From IOR16 sp034927775 (GTDB lineage Bacteria; Bacillota; Clostridia; Peptostreptococcales; Anaerovoracaceae), in assembly GCA_034927775.1 (NCBI GenBank), contig JAYFPL010000077.1:1-64000 (forward strand): a stretch of DNA of 64,000 nucleotides, read 5' to 3'. Position 1 is the stretch's first letter, and the number at the start of each line of letters is the position of its first letter. Made by a program: the position numbers and the translations under genes. This document shows positions 26,951 through 35,508 of this stretch, piece by piece. The notes under the pieces are model-generated. The model was not told the origin of the DNA and made no database searches. It saw only the letters and a program-made list of their open reading frames with translations.

Positions 26951-26979
26951 TTGAAACATATTTAATAAACTGCTATAAT
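26951..26979 (+). promoter_or_regulatory. Promoter of the superoxide dismutase gene
   Basis: TTGAAA (26951-26956), 17-base spacer, TATAAT (26974-26979), followed by a GAGAGGAG box before the ATG at 27028. Confidence 0.75.
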
Positions 26980-27027
26980 ATGGTTAAACTAATGTATAAT
27001 TACTTATTTTGAGAGGAGAAGATCGAT

Positions 27028-27657
27028 ATGAACGAACATTACAAATTTGAGGTGAAACCTTTGCCTTATGCGTATGATTCACTTGAGCCTCACATTGGAA
27101 GAAATACACTTTGCTTCCACCATGATAAACACTTGCAATCCTATGTAGATAACTTAAATAAAGCGTTAGCCGATGAACCTGCTTATCAAGAATGGTCATT
27201 GGAAGAATTGATTATACGTCAGGACGAACTTCCGGAAAACATTCGAACTGCTGTTCGAAACAATGCAGGCGGTGTATATAACCATTTTTTATATTTTGAT
27301 GGTATGGCACCAGTAAATACTACAAAGCCTTGCGGTAATTTGAAAGATAAAATTGAGCAAACCTTTGGATCTTTAGAAAACTTTGAAAGTAAATTAAAAG
27401 AAGCTGCTCTTTCCCAATTTGGATCTGGCTGGGCTTATCTGGTAACTGATAAAGACGGTAATCTCAGTATTGTAAAAACAGCAAATCAAGATACTCCGCT
27501 TACCTTAGACTTGTGTCCAATTTTAACAGTAGATGTTTGGGAACACGCATATTACTTGGATTACCAAAACCGACGTCCTGATTATTATAATAATTGGTTC
27601 TATGTTATTAACTGGGATGAGGCTGAAAGAAAATATAATAATTGTTTACAAAAATAA
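27028..27657 (+). CDS. sodA: Superoxide dismutase, Fe/Mn type
   Basis: A 209-residue Fe/Mn superoxide dismutase that converts superoxide to oxygen and peroxide. Metal ligands are visible in FHHDKH near residue 31, GGVYNHFLYF near 87 and DVWEHAYY near 170. The usual GGHxNHxxFW motif reads GGVYNHFLYF. The metal cannot be told from sequence alone. It is a single gene with its own promoter and a strong terminator at 27666-27700. Its presence in an apparent anaerobe suggests exposure to oxygen. Confidence 0.93.
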   Translation: MNEHYKFEVKPLPYAYDSLEPHIGRNTLCFHHDKHLQSYVDNLNKALADEPAYQEWSLEELIIRQDELPENIRTAVRNNAGGVYNHFLYFDGMAPVNTTKPCGNLKDKIEQTFGSLENFESKLKEAALSQFGSGWAYLVTDKDGNLSIVKTANQDTPLTLDLCPILTVDVWEHAYYLDYQNRRPDYYNNWFYVINWDEAERKYNNCLQK

Positions 27658-27665
27658 ATAAAAAC

Positions 27666-27700
27666 AAAAGATAGAAACGCATTTTGTTTCTATCTTTTTT
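27666..27700 (+). terminator. Terminator of sodA
   Basis: AAAAGATAGAAAC and GTTTCTATCTTTT form a perfect 13-bp stem with a 7-base loop, followed by a T run. Confidence 0.9.
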
Positions 27701-27727
27701 CAATCATTCATAATCTAGGAGGAATTT

Positions 27728-28216
27728 ATGGCAAAAACTATAGCATTAAAGACAAATGCACTTCGCTTATTGGATGCAAAAAAAATTCAACATCAAATAT
27801 ATACCTATGATGCTCCTGAAGGATTCCTAGATGGAATTTCTGTTGCTAAAGCCACTGGGCAAAATCAGGATCAGGTGTTTAAAACTTTAGTTACACAAGG
27901 CACCAGCAAGGAACATTATGTTTGTGTCATTCCAGTTGCTTGTGAATTGGATTTAAAAAAAGCCGCAAAGTATTTTGGAGAAAAAAAGATTGAAATGATT
28001 CCTGCAAAAGATATTACAAATATCACCGGCTACATTAAAGGTGGTTGCTCTCCTGTTGGTATGAAAAAGCTTTTTCAAACGGCAATCGATAAAAAAGCCG
28101 CTGCTTTTGATACTATTATCGTCAGCGGCGGCCGTGTCGGTCTGCAAATGGAATTACCAGTTCAATCACTTTGTGAACTTACAAAAGCTCAATTAGTTGA
28201 TTTAACGGTTGAATAA
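27728..28216 (+). CDS. ybaK: YbaK/EbsC-family Cys-tRNA(Pro) deacylase
   Basis: A 162-residue trans-editing protein of the YbaK family that hydrolyses cysteine misloaded on tRNA-Pro. Family segments: IYTYDAPEGFLDGISVAKATG near residues 25-45, FKTLVTQG near 54, VIPVACELDLKKAAK near 70 and KGGCSPVGMKKLF near 104. An AGGAGG box precedes the ATG. Its last 15 bases overlap the end of the convergent DtxR-family gene, so there is no room for a terminator between them. Confidence 0.9.
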   Translation: MAKTIALKTNALRLLDAKKIQHQIYTYDAPEGFLDGISVAKATGQNQDQVFKTLVTQGTSKEHYVCVIPVACELDLKKAAKYFGEKKIEMIPAKDITNITGYIKGGCSPVGMKKLFQTAIDKKAAAFDTIIVSGGRVGLQMELPVQSLCELTKAQLVDLTVE

Positions 28217-28603
28217 TTCCTCATCATCAAAAGAAGCAGCGGTTTCCAACCAAAGTTTCATTTGAGAAAAAGTCTCTTCACTAATAATGTGTTCAATTCG
28301 GCAGGCATCCTGCTCTGCCGTTTCTTCACTTACTTCTAATGCTTCCATTAAAAATTGTGCAATCAGACGATGCTTTTCATAAACACCCCTGGCTCTTTCT
28401 CTTCCTTTTTCTGTTAATATAATATTTCCTCCGCTTTCTACTGTAATATACTCTTCACGCTTTAAAATACTCATAGCACGACTGATGCTTGCTTTTGTAA
28501 AATCTAATTTATTTGCAATATCTACAGAACGTACTGTGCCTTTTTCTTTTTCAAGCAACAAAATTGTCTCTAAATAATTTTCACCAGACTCTTGTAGTTT
28601 CAT
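28202..28603 (-). CDS. DtxR/MntR-family metal-dependent regulator
   Basis: A 133-residue DtxR-family repressor: winged helix (about 1-65; SGENYLETIL, FTKASISRAMSIL) followed by the metal-binding dimerisation domain (EKHRLIAQFLMEALEV; DACRIEHIISEETF). The SH3-like third domain of long DtxR/IdeR is absent, as in MntR-like members. It is divergent from the FeoB-associated cysteine-rich gene, and a DtxR-like palindrome (28738-28753) lies in between. Iron rather than manganese is suggested by that neighbour, not proven. Confidence 0.88.
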   Translation of the reverse strand: MKLQESGENYLETILLLEKEKGTVRSVDIANKLDFTKASISRAMSILKREEYITVESGGNIILTEKGRERARGVYEKHRLIAQFLMEALEVSEETAEQDACRIEHIISEETFSQMKLWLETAASFDDEELFNR

Positions 28604-28701
28604 AGCTTCCTCCTATTCGAAGTAAAGTGTTTGTAGGTATTAGTTTATCATATTAAGCAATATTTTTCATTCATTTTTAATTAAAAACTTTGTAAAACAG
28701 A

Positions 28702-28753
28702 TTGACAATCCACAAACTAAACTCTATACTTTAATTAGTTAGCAATTGCTAAC
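28702..28753 (+). promoter_or_regulatory. Promoter with DtxR-like operator
   Basis: TTGACA (28702-28707), 17-base spacer, TATACT (28725-28730), then the perfect 16-bp palindrome GTTAGCAATTGCTAAC (28738-28753), flanked so that it reads TTAGTTAGC...GCTAACC, similar to DtxR/IdeR boxes. It sits at the expected start of transcription, 20 bases before the cysteine-rich gene, and the DtxR-family gene lies divergently 135 bases away. Confidence 0.75.
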
Positions 28754-28772
28754 CACAAGAAAGGAGTCGCAT

Positions 28773-28931
28773 ATGGCAGATTATATCATTGGTACAATTA
28801 TTATTTTGCTATTAGTTTTTGCCATTCGTAAAACCATAAAAATAAAGAAAAGCGGAGGATGTTCTGGATGTTCAAATTGCGCCGCCTCCTCTTTCTGCAA
28901 GCAAAAACAAGAAAAAACTGATAAATTATAA
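28773..28931 (+). CDS. FeoB-associated cysteine-rich membrane protein
   Basis: A 52-residue protein with one N-terminal transmembrane helix (residues 3-20) and a cysteine cluster GCSGCSNCAASSFC. This is the pattern of the small FeoB-associated proteins usually encoded next to the ferrous iron transporter feoB. The AAGGAG box selects the ATG at 28773 over an upstream in-frame codon at 28746. No feoA or feoB is present in the window, so this is an orphan copy with its own iron-type operator and terminator. Confidence 0.85.
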   Translation: MADYIIGTIIILLLVFAIRKTIKIKKSGGCSGCSNCAASSFCKQKQEKTDKL

Positions 28932-28966
28932 AACAAAAGACTGTGCAACGCAGTCTTTTGTTTTAT
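28930..28966 (+). terminator. Terminator of the cysteine-rich gene
   Basis: AAAACAAAAGACTG and CAGTCTTTTGTTTT form a perfect 14-bp stem with a 7-base loop. A/T runs on both sides make it bidirectional with the HD gene. Confidence 0.9.
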
Positions 28967-28976
28967 ATTATTTATT

Positions 28977-29543
28977 TTATAAATTCATTTCTGGATTCAG
29001 GCTTCGCATAGCTAGTATTGTTTTTTGAATCAGCTCATCCAATTCCCATCCGAGCATCTCTGTTCCCTGGGTAATTACTTCTCTTGAGCAGCCTGCAGCA
29101 AAATTTAACGTTTTAAATTTCTTTTTTACAGACTTCAACTCCAAATCATCTACACTTTTTGATGGACGCATAACAGCAACTGCTCCGATTAGTCCTGTTA
29201 ATTCATCGGTTGCAAATAGTATTTTCTCCATTGTACTTTGCGGCTTGATATCTACAGTCAATCCATACCCATGACTGCATGTTGCATGAATGATCTCATC
29301 ATCAAGATTAAGCTCTGACATCAAACTTTGTTGCTTTATGCAATGCTCATCTGGGTATAGTTCAAAATCCAAATCATGAAGCATTCCGACTACTTTCCAA
29401 AATTCCACTCTGCTTGGATCATACTCCTTTGCAAAATAACCCATAACTCCCGATACAATTTCACCGTGCTTTAAATGAAATGGATCTTTATTATATTTTT
29501 TCAAAATCTCTTTTGCTTCTTCTACTGTAGGTATATAATTCAT
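28977..29543 (-). CDS. HD-domain phosphohydrolase family protein
   Basis: A 188-residue HD-domain protein: LKHGEIVSGVMGYFA near residue 25 (first His), GMLHDLDFE near 53 (the HD pair) and HATCSHGYG near 84. Members are metal-dependent phosphohydrolases or related enzymes; the substrate here is unknown. GGAGGAG before the ATG at 29543 selects this start over upstream in-frame codons. A separate promoter, short leader peptide and strong hairpin lie 115-205 bases upstream, so expression may be attenuated. Confidence 0.8.
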   Translation of the reverse strand: MNYIPTVEEAKEILKKYNKDPFHLKHGEIVSGVMGYFAKEYDPSRVEFWKVVGMLHDLDFELYPDEHCIKQQSLMSELNLDDEIIHATCSHGYGLTVDIKPQSTMEKILFATDELTGLIGAVAVMRPSKSVDDLELKSVKKKFKTLNFAAGCSREVITQGTEMLGWELDELIQKTILAMRSLNPEMNL

Positions 29544-29620
29544 TTTTTCTCCTCCTTGCCTGTCCAATGATTTGTACTTATTTACTATACAATTATTATC
29601 TATAATCCAAATTAAAATGA

Positions 29621-29748
29621 ATAACGCCAACCGTCACTAAATCCGACAGCTGGCGTTATCCGTTTTCCTCAACCTGCATTTTCTGGTGGACTCACCTCTT
29701 TCTTTCTTGTTTGTAGTTTTATTATAACAAAGAAAAATACATTTGCAA
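29621..29748 (-). promoter_or_regulatory. Structured leader upstream of the HD gene: promoter, mini-ORF, hairpin
   Basis: On the minus strand TTGCAA (29743-29748) and TATAAT (29721-29726), 16 bases apart, form a promoter. Downstream come a small hairpin GGTG-AGTC-CACC that hides the Shine-Dalgarno sequence, a seven-codon reading frame M-Q-V-E-E-N-G-stop (29656-29679), and a 13-bp stem-loop (29623-29657) that begins at its stop codon. The T run after the stem is weak. The layout resembles a translation-coupled attenuator, but could be a small RNA. Confidence 0.45.
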
Positions 29749-29772
29749 GTGTTTTCTGAAAATTCTTTTAAT

Positions 29773-30159
29773 TTATCGGAAAGCCAGCGCTAAAAAAACA
29801 CCGGTTAATGTCCATGATAAGTATGTAAATTGTGATAAATAGTTTGCAATCCATGGAAATGGAAGCAAAGGAAGTAACAAATACAGTAACGGTGCAATCG
29901 CAATCACCAAGAAAATAAAGATAGGAAATAAATACACATACTTATTCTTGGTGAATCGCATGGAAACCATACTTCCCGCTGCAATCCCAATGACAAGATA
30001 GACCATATACATCGCAATCGAGGAAACAAACCTTAAGTTACCCGATGCATTTGCATATATGGCAAGCTGCTTGCTCAACCAGGTGCCAAAAACCATGAGA
30101 AAAACAATCAGCAGAGTTCTCACAATTAACTTCATTGCATTTGGCATGAATTCCGTCAT
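29773..30159 (-). CDS. Small multi-spanning membrane protein of unknown function
   Basis: A 128-residue hydrophobic protein with about four transmembrane helices and no motif I recognise. Its ATG overlaps the citrate synthase stop codon in an ATGA arrangement, so translation should be coupled. An in-frame ATG a few codons later is also possible. Sequence patterns give no hint of substrate; coupling to citrate synthase may mean only shared transcription. Confidence 0.65.
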   Translation of the reverse strand: MTEFMPNAMKLIVRTLLIVFLMVFGTWLSKQLAIYANASGNLRFVSSIAMYMVYLVIGIAAGSMVSMRFTKNKYVYLFPIFIFLVIAIAPLLYLLLPLLPFPWIANYLSQFTYLSWTLTGVFLALAFR

Positions 30160-31544
30160 CCTTTCAATTTGATTCGTCTGTTCATTGGTACATACTCTTT
30201 ACGTGGACAAACATTCATATATGCAGGTCGAATAATTTTACCTGCATTGATCAGTTCTTCAACACGATGCGCACTCCATCCAGAAATACGCGCAATCGCA
30301 AAAATAGGAGTATAAAGCTCCAGCGGTAAATCCAGCATACTATAAACAAAGCCGCTGTAAAAGTCGATATTGGCACTGACGCCCTTGTACATCTTTCTCT
30401 CTTCAGAGATGACCTCTCCTGCCAATTTTTCAACCAAAGAGTAAAGGCGAAATTCTTCCATTCTTCCTTTTTCTTTTGATAGATTTTCAACAAATTTTTT
30501 AAAAATATTTGCTCTTGGATCTGATAAGGAATAAATTGCATGCCCCATACCATAAATCAACCCAGCCTTGTCAAAGGCTTCTTTATGAAGCAATGCACGC
30601 AAATAACGCTCTACTTCCTCTTCATCCGTCCAATCCTTCAACGTTTTTTTCATATCTGCAAACATTTGAACTACTTTTATATTTGCTCCGCCATGCTTCG
30701 GTCCTTTAAGTGAACCTAAAGAAGCAGCAACGACCGAATATGTATCGGTTCCGGAAGAAGAAATAACATGCGTCGTAAATGTGGAATTGTTACCTCCACC
30801 ATGTTCTGCATGAAGCACCAATGCCAGATCTAAGATACGAGCTTCTAATTCGGTATATTTTGAATCCGCTCTAAGTAAATGCAATATATTTTCCGCAGTA
30901 GAAAGTTCTGGCTTTGGTGTATGAATGAATAAACTATCCCCATCAAAATAATGTTTATAAGCTTGATAGCCGTAAACGGAAAGAAGCGGGAATAACGAAA
31001 TCATCAAAAGACATTGCCGAAGAACATTAGGAATAGAAATGTCATTGGCTTTTGTATCATATGCATATAACGTCAATACACTTCTGGCTAAGGTGTTCAT
31101 CATATCCGAACTTGGTGCCTTCATAATAATATCTCGTACAAAGCTCGTCGGTAAAGTACGATACTGCGCCAGCAAAGTTCGAAAATCGTCTAATTCTTCT
31201 TTCGTAGGTAAGGTTCCGAAAAGCAAGAGATAAGTTGTTTCTTCAAAACCAAAACGTTTATCGTTAATAAAGCCTTTTACTAACTCATCAATACTAATGC
31301 CACGATAAAACAATTGCCCGTCACATGGCACTTTCTCTTCATTAATAATTTTTGAAGCTTCGATTTCAGAAATTTCCGTGAGACCCGTCAACACTCCGTT
31401 TCCATTTAAATCACGAAGTCCACGATTCACTTTATATTTACTGTATAGCTTTGCCTCAATGGAACTATTGCTCTTGCAAAGATCCGATAAATCTAATAGC
31501 TCCTGTGTGATTTTTGAATAAGACTCATCCAACGTATTAAACAT
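30156..31544 (-). CDS. Citrate synthase (Si-type)
   Basis: A 462-residue citrate synthase family protein that condenses acetyl-CoA and oxaloacetate. Active-site segments: LVLHAEHGGGNNSTFTTHV near residue 245, GSLKGPKHGGANIKV near 280 and GMGHAIYSLSDPRANIFKKF near 330. GGGGG spaced before the ATG at 31544 selects this start over a longer frame to 31607. Related enzymes can use propionyl-CoA (methylcitrate synthase), which I cannot exclude. No aconitase or isocitrate dehydrogenase is nearby. Confidence 0.9.
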   Translation of the reverse strand: MFNTLDESYSKITQELLDLSDLCKSNSSIEAKLYSKYKVNRGLRDLNGNGVLTGLTEISEIEASKIINEEKVPCDGQLFYRGISIDELVKGFINDKRFGFEETTYLLLFGTLPTKEELDDFRTLLAQYRTLPTSFVRDIIMKAPSSDMMNTLARSVLTLYAYDTKANDISIPNVLRQCLLMISLFPLLSVYGYQAYKHYFDGDSLFIHTPKPELSTAENILHLLRADSKYTELEARILDLALVLHAEHGGGNNSTFTTHVISSSGTDTYSVVAASLGSLKGPKHGGANIKVVQMFADMKKTLKDWTDEEEVERYLRALLHKEAFDKAGLIYGMGHAIYSLSDPRANIFKKFVENLSKEKGRMEEFRLYSLVEKLAGEVISEERKMYKGVSANIDFYSGFVYSMLDLPLELYTPIFAIARISGWSAHRVEELINAGKIIRPAYMNVCPRKEYVPMNRRIKLKG

Positions 31545-31609
31545 ACAATTCCCCCTTTCTTTTGCCCCTTTTATATCTATTTGCTTTCGATTCAAAATAT
31601 ATCGCAATC

Positions 31610-31990
31610 TTATAGTTCTGCGATAACCTCGATTTCTACAAGCGCATCCTTCGGCAATCGCGCAACTTCTACTGCCGATCTGGATGGATATGCACCTTCA
31701 GTAAAGAATGTACCATATACAGCATTCATTGCTGCAAAATCATCCATATTCTTAATAAACACGGTTGTCTTTATCACCTTGTCCATAGAGCTTCCTGCTT
31801 CTTCTAAAATAGCTTTGATATTTGATAAAGACTGCTTTGTCTGTTCTTCAATTCCTCCCTCAACAATAGCTCCTGTTTCTGGATTTAGAGGAATTTGTCC
31901 GGAAGCAAAAATCAAATTTCCAAAAATATTACCCTGTGCATAAGGTCCGATCGCTGCCGGTGCTTTTTTCGTAGCAATTGCTTTTTTCAT
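31610..31990 (-). CDS. ridA: RidA-family enamine/imine deaminase
   Basis: A 126-residue RidA (YjgF/YER057c) protein that hydrolyses reactive 2-aminoacrylate. Family features: APAAIGPYAQG at residues 10-20, ASGQIPLNPETG near 29 and PSRSAVEVARLPKDALVEIE near the end, with the substrate-binding Arg in the last motif. It lies 65 bases upstream of the citrate synthase start on the same strand and may be co-transcribed. Confidence 0.92.
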   Translation of the reverse strand: MKKAIATKKAPAAIGPYAQGNIFGNLIFASGQIPLNPETGAIVEGGIEEQTKQSLSNIKAILEEAGSSMDKVIKTTVFIKNMDDFAAMNAVYGTFFTEGAYPSRSAVEVARLPKDALVEIEVIAEL

Positions 31991-32039
31991 TTTTCTTTTC
32001 TCCTTTTCTATCTTATATTAATTTATTTTTATAAACTAT

Positions 32040-34073
32040 TTATTCAGTCGTACTTAATATTGTACTGTATTTCTCTACCTGACTGATTTTTAATTTACTT
32101 AAATCAGAAATATCCGTTCCATCCGGCACACGTAATGTTTTGGTATCCAAATACGTAGTATCTATCAATTCTCCGTCTATCGTCAGTACACTATATGGTG
32201 TGAAATTCTCTCCTTTAATGTAAACATGATTTTGGATTGTAAAAGCGTCTGTAATACGGATATTTTTAATGCCCATACGCATGTTGGCCTGCTCATAAGG
32301 TGTTTCTCCATTATAAACATATTGCTTTCCATATAGCATATCATACTGCAATGCCTTTAGATCAAGCAAATAACTTGCTTTACCTTGTTGGGTTTGATGG
32401 AATTTGGTTAAAATACCATTATTAATTCCAAGACGTCCAAGTACAGTTGCAGAAAGCTGATAAGATTTTAAATCTGTATCAATTTTTCTCATTCGGAAAT
32501 TGCTCCAAATGACATATTCCGTTTCATAAACATCTCCATTCTTCAAAATATCATTCGAAATTTCTAAACTAGGCAGATGATCTCCATATAATACCACAAC
32601 AACGTCTTCATCGTATTCTGATAAAGTACCGGTCAATTCTTTAATAAACTGATCCATTTCATAAATCTGATTGACATAATATTCATAAGCATACGCATCT
32701 GCTTTGTTTTCAATCCCTCCTACCGTAATGGCTGGATTATTGTATACTTTTTTACCAGGGTACTTACCATGACCCTGTACCGAAACGGTAAAAACTAAAT
32801 CCTTTTGCTCTGTAGAATTAAGAGCCGTCATAATTTCTTCCGTCAGAACTTTGTCCTTAGCCCATTTTCTAGGATTCATTTCTGCATTAGACATATATTC
32901 TAATGATGTAAAAGTATCAAAGCCTAAGTTTGGATAGACCTCATTTCTTCCATAGAAAACCCCTCTATGGTTATGAATTGCATGAGTCGAATAACCAAGC
33001 TCCTTCAAGTTATATGCGATTGTTTCTGTAGTATGATCCTTTAATACCGTTTTATATGGATACTCTCCCGGTCCAAAGAATCGAACACGCATTCCAGAGA
33101 GAACTTCCAATTCTGTATTGGCTGTTCCAGCTCCAATGGAAGGTACCATTAAGTATCCTGTGCTATATTTTTTTTGCAATGCATGAAAATTTGGAATAGG
33201 ATCTTCTGAAACTTCCAATCCTTTTATTAAAGTTGGATCAAAAAAGGACTCCAATTGTACTATAACAATGTTAGGTGTACGTTTTTCCTGAGAAAGTAAG
33301 CCTGATGTTGCTGCAGTCGTATCTTGCTGCCCTTCTTGAAGTATTTGTGCCATCTTCTCTTTTGAATATCCAGAAGGAAGTCCTACACCAGTATTTAACC
33401 ATGTATTAATAAAACAATACGGAAAACCATAATCATCGTATGCATATCCTAAATTTCCAAAAACAGTCGACAACCAATTTTGCCGAAGACCAAGCTGCGT
33501 GGAACCAGTTAAACTGAGTGCTACAATTAAAATGACAAAAACACTTTTTTTTAAACTATAGTTTTTGCATTTCGGTGCAAACAAGAACAATAAAAGATAT
33601 AGGATTAAGAGCAATATAATTCCTGCCCCTAGTCCCATTAATTCCATGTTTGAAAAATAGTTTGGCAATACCCCCAACCCTGTTTCCATCAAGGATAAGT
33701 CTGCGACCGTAAATGGCGTCATTCGGAAACTTAGAATCACACCATTTGTCGTACCTAATATTAACCAGATCGATGAAACGACAAAGTACAAAAATACCCT
33801 TCGTTTCACTAAAAGTCCTATGGAAAGTGTAGCTAAAATAATTAAGCCATTATAAAAAAACGCAAACGGATTTTCATGTATGAAAAGAATTAAACTCTTC
33901 AGCGATCCTCGGCTTACCGTTTCAATGTATAAATCCAACGCTAATGCTAGAAATATACAGTTAATAATTCCATAGTTTAAATGTCTATTATAAAAATCCC
34001 GAATGGGAGATATAAATTTATCGTCATATTTTTTTAAATATTTCTCATAATAATTTTTTAAAAATTTTTTCAT
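32040..34073 (-). CDS. LTA-synthase-like phosphoglycerol transferase / sulfatase-family membrane protein
   Basis: A 677-residue protein: about five N-terminal transmembrane helices (to residue 190) and a large extracellular alkaline-phosphatase-fold domain. NIVIVQLESFFD near 270 carries the first metal ligand, GAGTANTELEVLSGM near 310 the nucleophile Thr, and LYGDHLPSL near 498 the second metal pair. It should polymerise or transfer glycerophosphate for lipoteichoic acid or a related polymer. A C-terminal segment after about 600 resembles a small beta domain. Substrate within the LtaS/MdoB/OpgB group is not certain. Confidence 0.85.
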   Translation of the reverse strand: MKKFLKNYYEKYLKKYDDKFISPIRDFYNRHLNYGIINCIFLALALDLYIETVSRGSLKSLILFIHENPFAFFYNGLIILATLSIGLLVKRRVFLYFVVSSIWLILGTTNGVILSFRMTPFTVADLSLMETGLGVLPNYFSNMELMGLGAGIILLLILYLLLFLFAPKCKNYSLKKSVFVILIVALSLTGSTQLGLRQNWLSTVFGNLGYAYDDYGFPYCFINTWLNTGVGLPSGYSKEKMAQILQEGQQDTTAATSGLLSQEKRTPNIVIVQLESFFDPTLIKGLEVSEDPIPNFHALQKKYSTGYLMVPSIGAGTANTELEVLSGMRVRFFGPGEYPYKTVLKDHTTETIAYNLKELGYSTHAIHNHRGVFYGRNEVYPNLGFDTFTSLEYMSNAEMNPRKWAKDKVLTEEIMTALNSTEQKDLVFTVSVQGHGKYPGKKVYNNPAITVGGIENKADAYAYEYYVNQIYEMDQFIKELTGTLSEYDEDVVVVLYGDHLPSLEISNDILKNGDVYETEYVIWSNFRMRKIDTDLKSYQLSATVLGRLGINNGILTKFHQTQQGKASYLLDLKALQYDMLYGKQYVYNGETPYEQANMRMGIKNIRITDAFTIQNHVYIKGENFTPYSVLTIDGELIDTTYLDTKTLRVPDGTDISDLSKLKISQVEKYSTILSTTE

Positions 34074-34097
34074 TTGTAATTTGCATCCTCCAGCAAT

Positions 34098-34970
34098 TTA
34101 TTTATTTGCAATAATATTAGACAAGCTGGCAAACTCCTCAATGCTTAAGGTTTCGGCTCTTCGAATTGGATCAATTCCTGCATCCTTTAATGCCTGTAAA
34201 ATCTCATCCTTTGTTTTTCCCATAACACCCGTTAGAGAGTTTAAAAGTGTTTTTCTTCTTTGTCCAAATCCATTTTTTACAACAGAGAAAAATACAGATT
34301 CACTCGTTAACTCCACAGCTTTTTCTTTTCGCAAATCCAACCGAATAACTGCAGAGTCTACCTTTGGCTGTGGAATAAAGACCTCTTTGGGTACAGAAGC
34401 TACCGAGGCTACTGTGCAATAATACTGTACAGCAACGGAAAGTGCACCATATGCTTTTGTTCCCGGCCCGGATTTAATTCGATCTGCCACTTCTTTTTGC
34501 ATCATAATAGTAATGCTGTCCACCGGAACCGCATCCTCTAATAATTTCATAATAATTGGTGTTGTTATATAATACGGTAAATTCCCAATCACCTTTACAC
34601 CGGTTCTCGGTTTTCCGTTTATTTCTTTATATTTCTCAAGCACTTCAACTAAATCCGTTTTTAAAATATCTGCATGCAGTATAGAAATATTATCATATTC
34701 TGCTAGTGTTTCTTTTAATATAGGAATCAAATGGCTATCAATTTCTACTGCCACAATCTTCCCTGCACAAGAAGCTGCCGCCGCAGTCAAAACACCAATT
34801 CCGGGACCAATTTCAATGACTAAATCATCCTCACCGATTGCTGCGCCTTCAATGATTTTATTTACAATGTTAGCATCTGTCAAAAAATTTTGTCCCAAAC
34901 TTTTCGATAAACGAAACCCATGCTTCTCTTTTATTTTTCGAATGGTATTTGGTGAATAGAGCTTGTCCAT
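34098..34970 (-). CDS. rsmA: 16S rRNA dimethyladenosine transferase (KsgA/RsmA)
   Basis: A 290-residue methyltransferase that dimethylates two adjacent adenosines in the 3' hairpin of 16S rRNA. Signature LSKSLGQNFL near residue 22, SAM motif VIEIGPGIGVLTAAAA near 52 and catalytic NLPYYITTPI near 128. Its start overlaps rnmV by 40 bases, the usual Firmicutes arrangement. Confidence 0.95.
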   Translation of the reverse strand: MDKLYSPNTIRKIKEKHGFRLSKSLGQNFLTDANIVNKIIEGAAIGEDDLVIEIGPGIGVLTAAAASCAGKIVAVEIDSHLIPILKETLAEYDNISILHADILKTDLVEVLEKYKEINGKPRTGVKVIGNLPYYITTPIIMKLLEDAVPVDSITIMMQKEVADRIKSGPGTKAYGALSVAVQYYCTVASVASVPKEVFIPQPKVDSAVIRLDLRKEKAVELTSESVFFSVVKNGFGQRRKTLLNSLTGVMGKTKDEILQALKDAGIDPIRRAETLSIEEFASLSNIIANK

Positions 34971-35485
34971 GCTTCTTTAAATTCCTCTCTGGTAATCCCA
35001 TAATGATTCAGCCGGCTAAGAAATACTTTAGTATTTCCATAGCCAATGCCTAGTTTTCTCCCAATATAATCACGCCTCAAAGCGGCATCTTCTGCACCTG
35101 CAAGACCATATTCAAATAAATCTTGTACAGAAAAAATACTTTCTGTTTTTTTTGACGTACATCTTACTTTTTTTAGTGCTTCTCTTATGTTTTCCACAGA
35201 TGCATTTTCAATGCCTATGTCTCCGTCTTTTTTGGCTTCTTCTTTAGATAAATAAGCGTGTTTTGCATTTGGGAATTTCTCAGATAATCGTTTTCGGATT
35301 CTCTCTCCCGCATGGTCTGGATCGGTAAAAATAATAATTCCCGTATTTTGATATGCTTTTTCAATTAATGAAAAGGTGCTTTGACGAATGCCAAACCCGT
35401 GAGTTGCAATTGTTTCTGCTTCTACCGCACGTTTTACAGCGCTTTCGTCATCCCGACCTTCTACCACAATCACTTCTCGGATCAT
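34931..35485 (-). CDS. rnmV: Ribonuclease M5
   Basis: A 184-residue RNase M5 that matures 5S rRNA. The Toprim domain is visible: VVEGRDDESAVKRAV at residues 7-21 and IIFTDPDHAGERIR near 50. It is paired with rsmA downstream, with a 40-base overlap. Confidence 0.94.
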   Translation of the reverse strand: MIREVIVVEGRDDESAVKRAVEAETIATHGFGIRQSTFSLIEKAYQNTGIIIFTDPDHAGERIRKRLSEKFPNAKHAYLSKEEAKKDGDIGIENASVENIREALKKVRCTSKKTESIFSVQDLFEYGLAGAEDAALRRDYIGRKLGIGYGNTKVFLSRLNHYGITREEFKEAWTSSIHQIPFEK

Positions 35486-35508
35486 GTATGTCTAATTCCT
35501 CTCTATTA

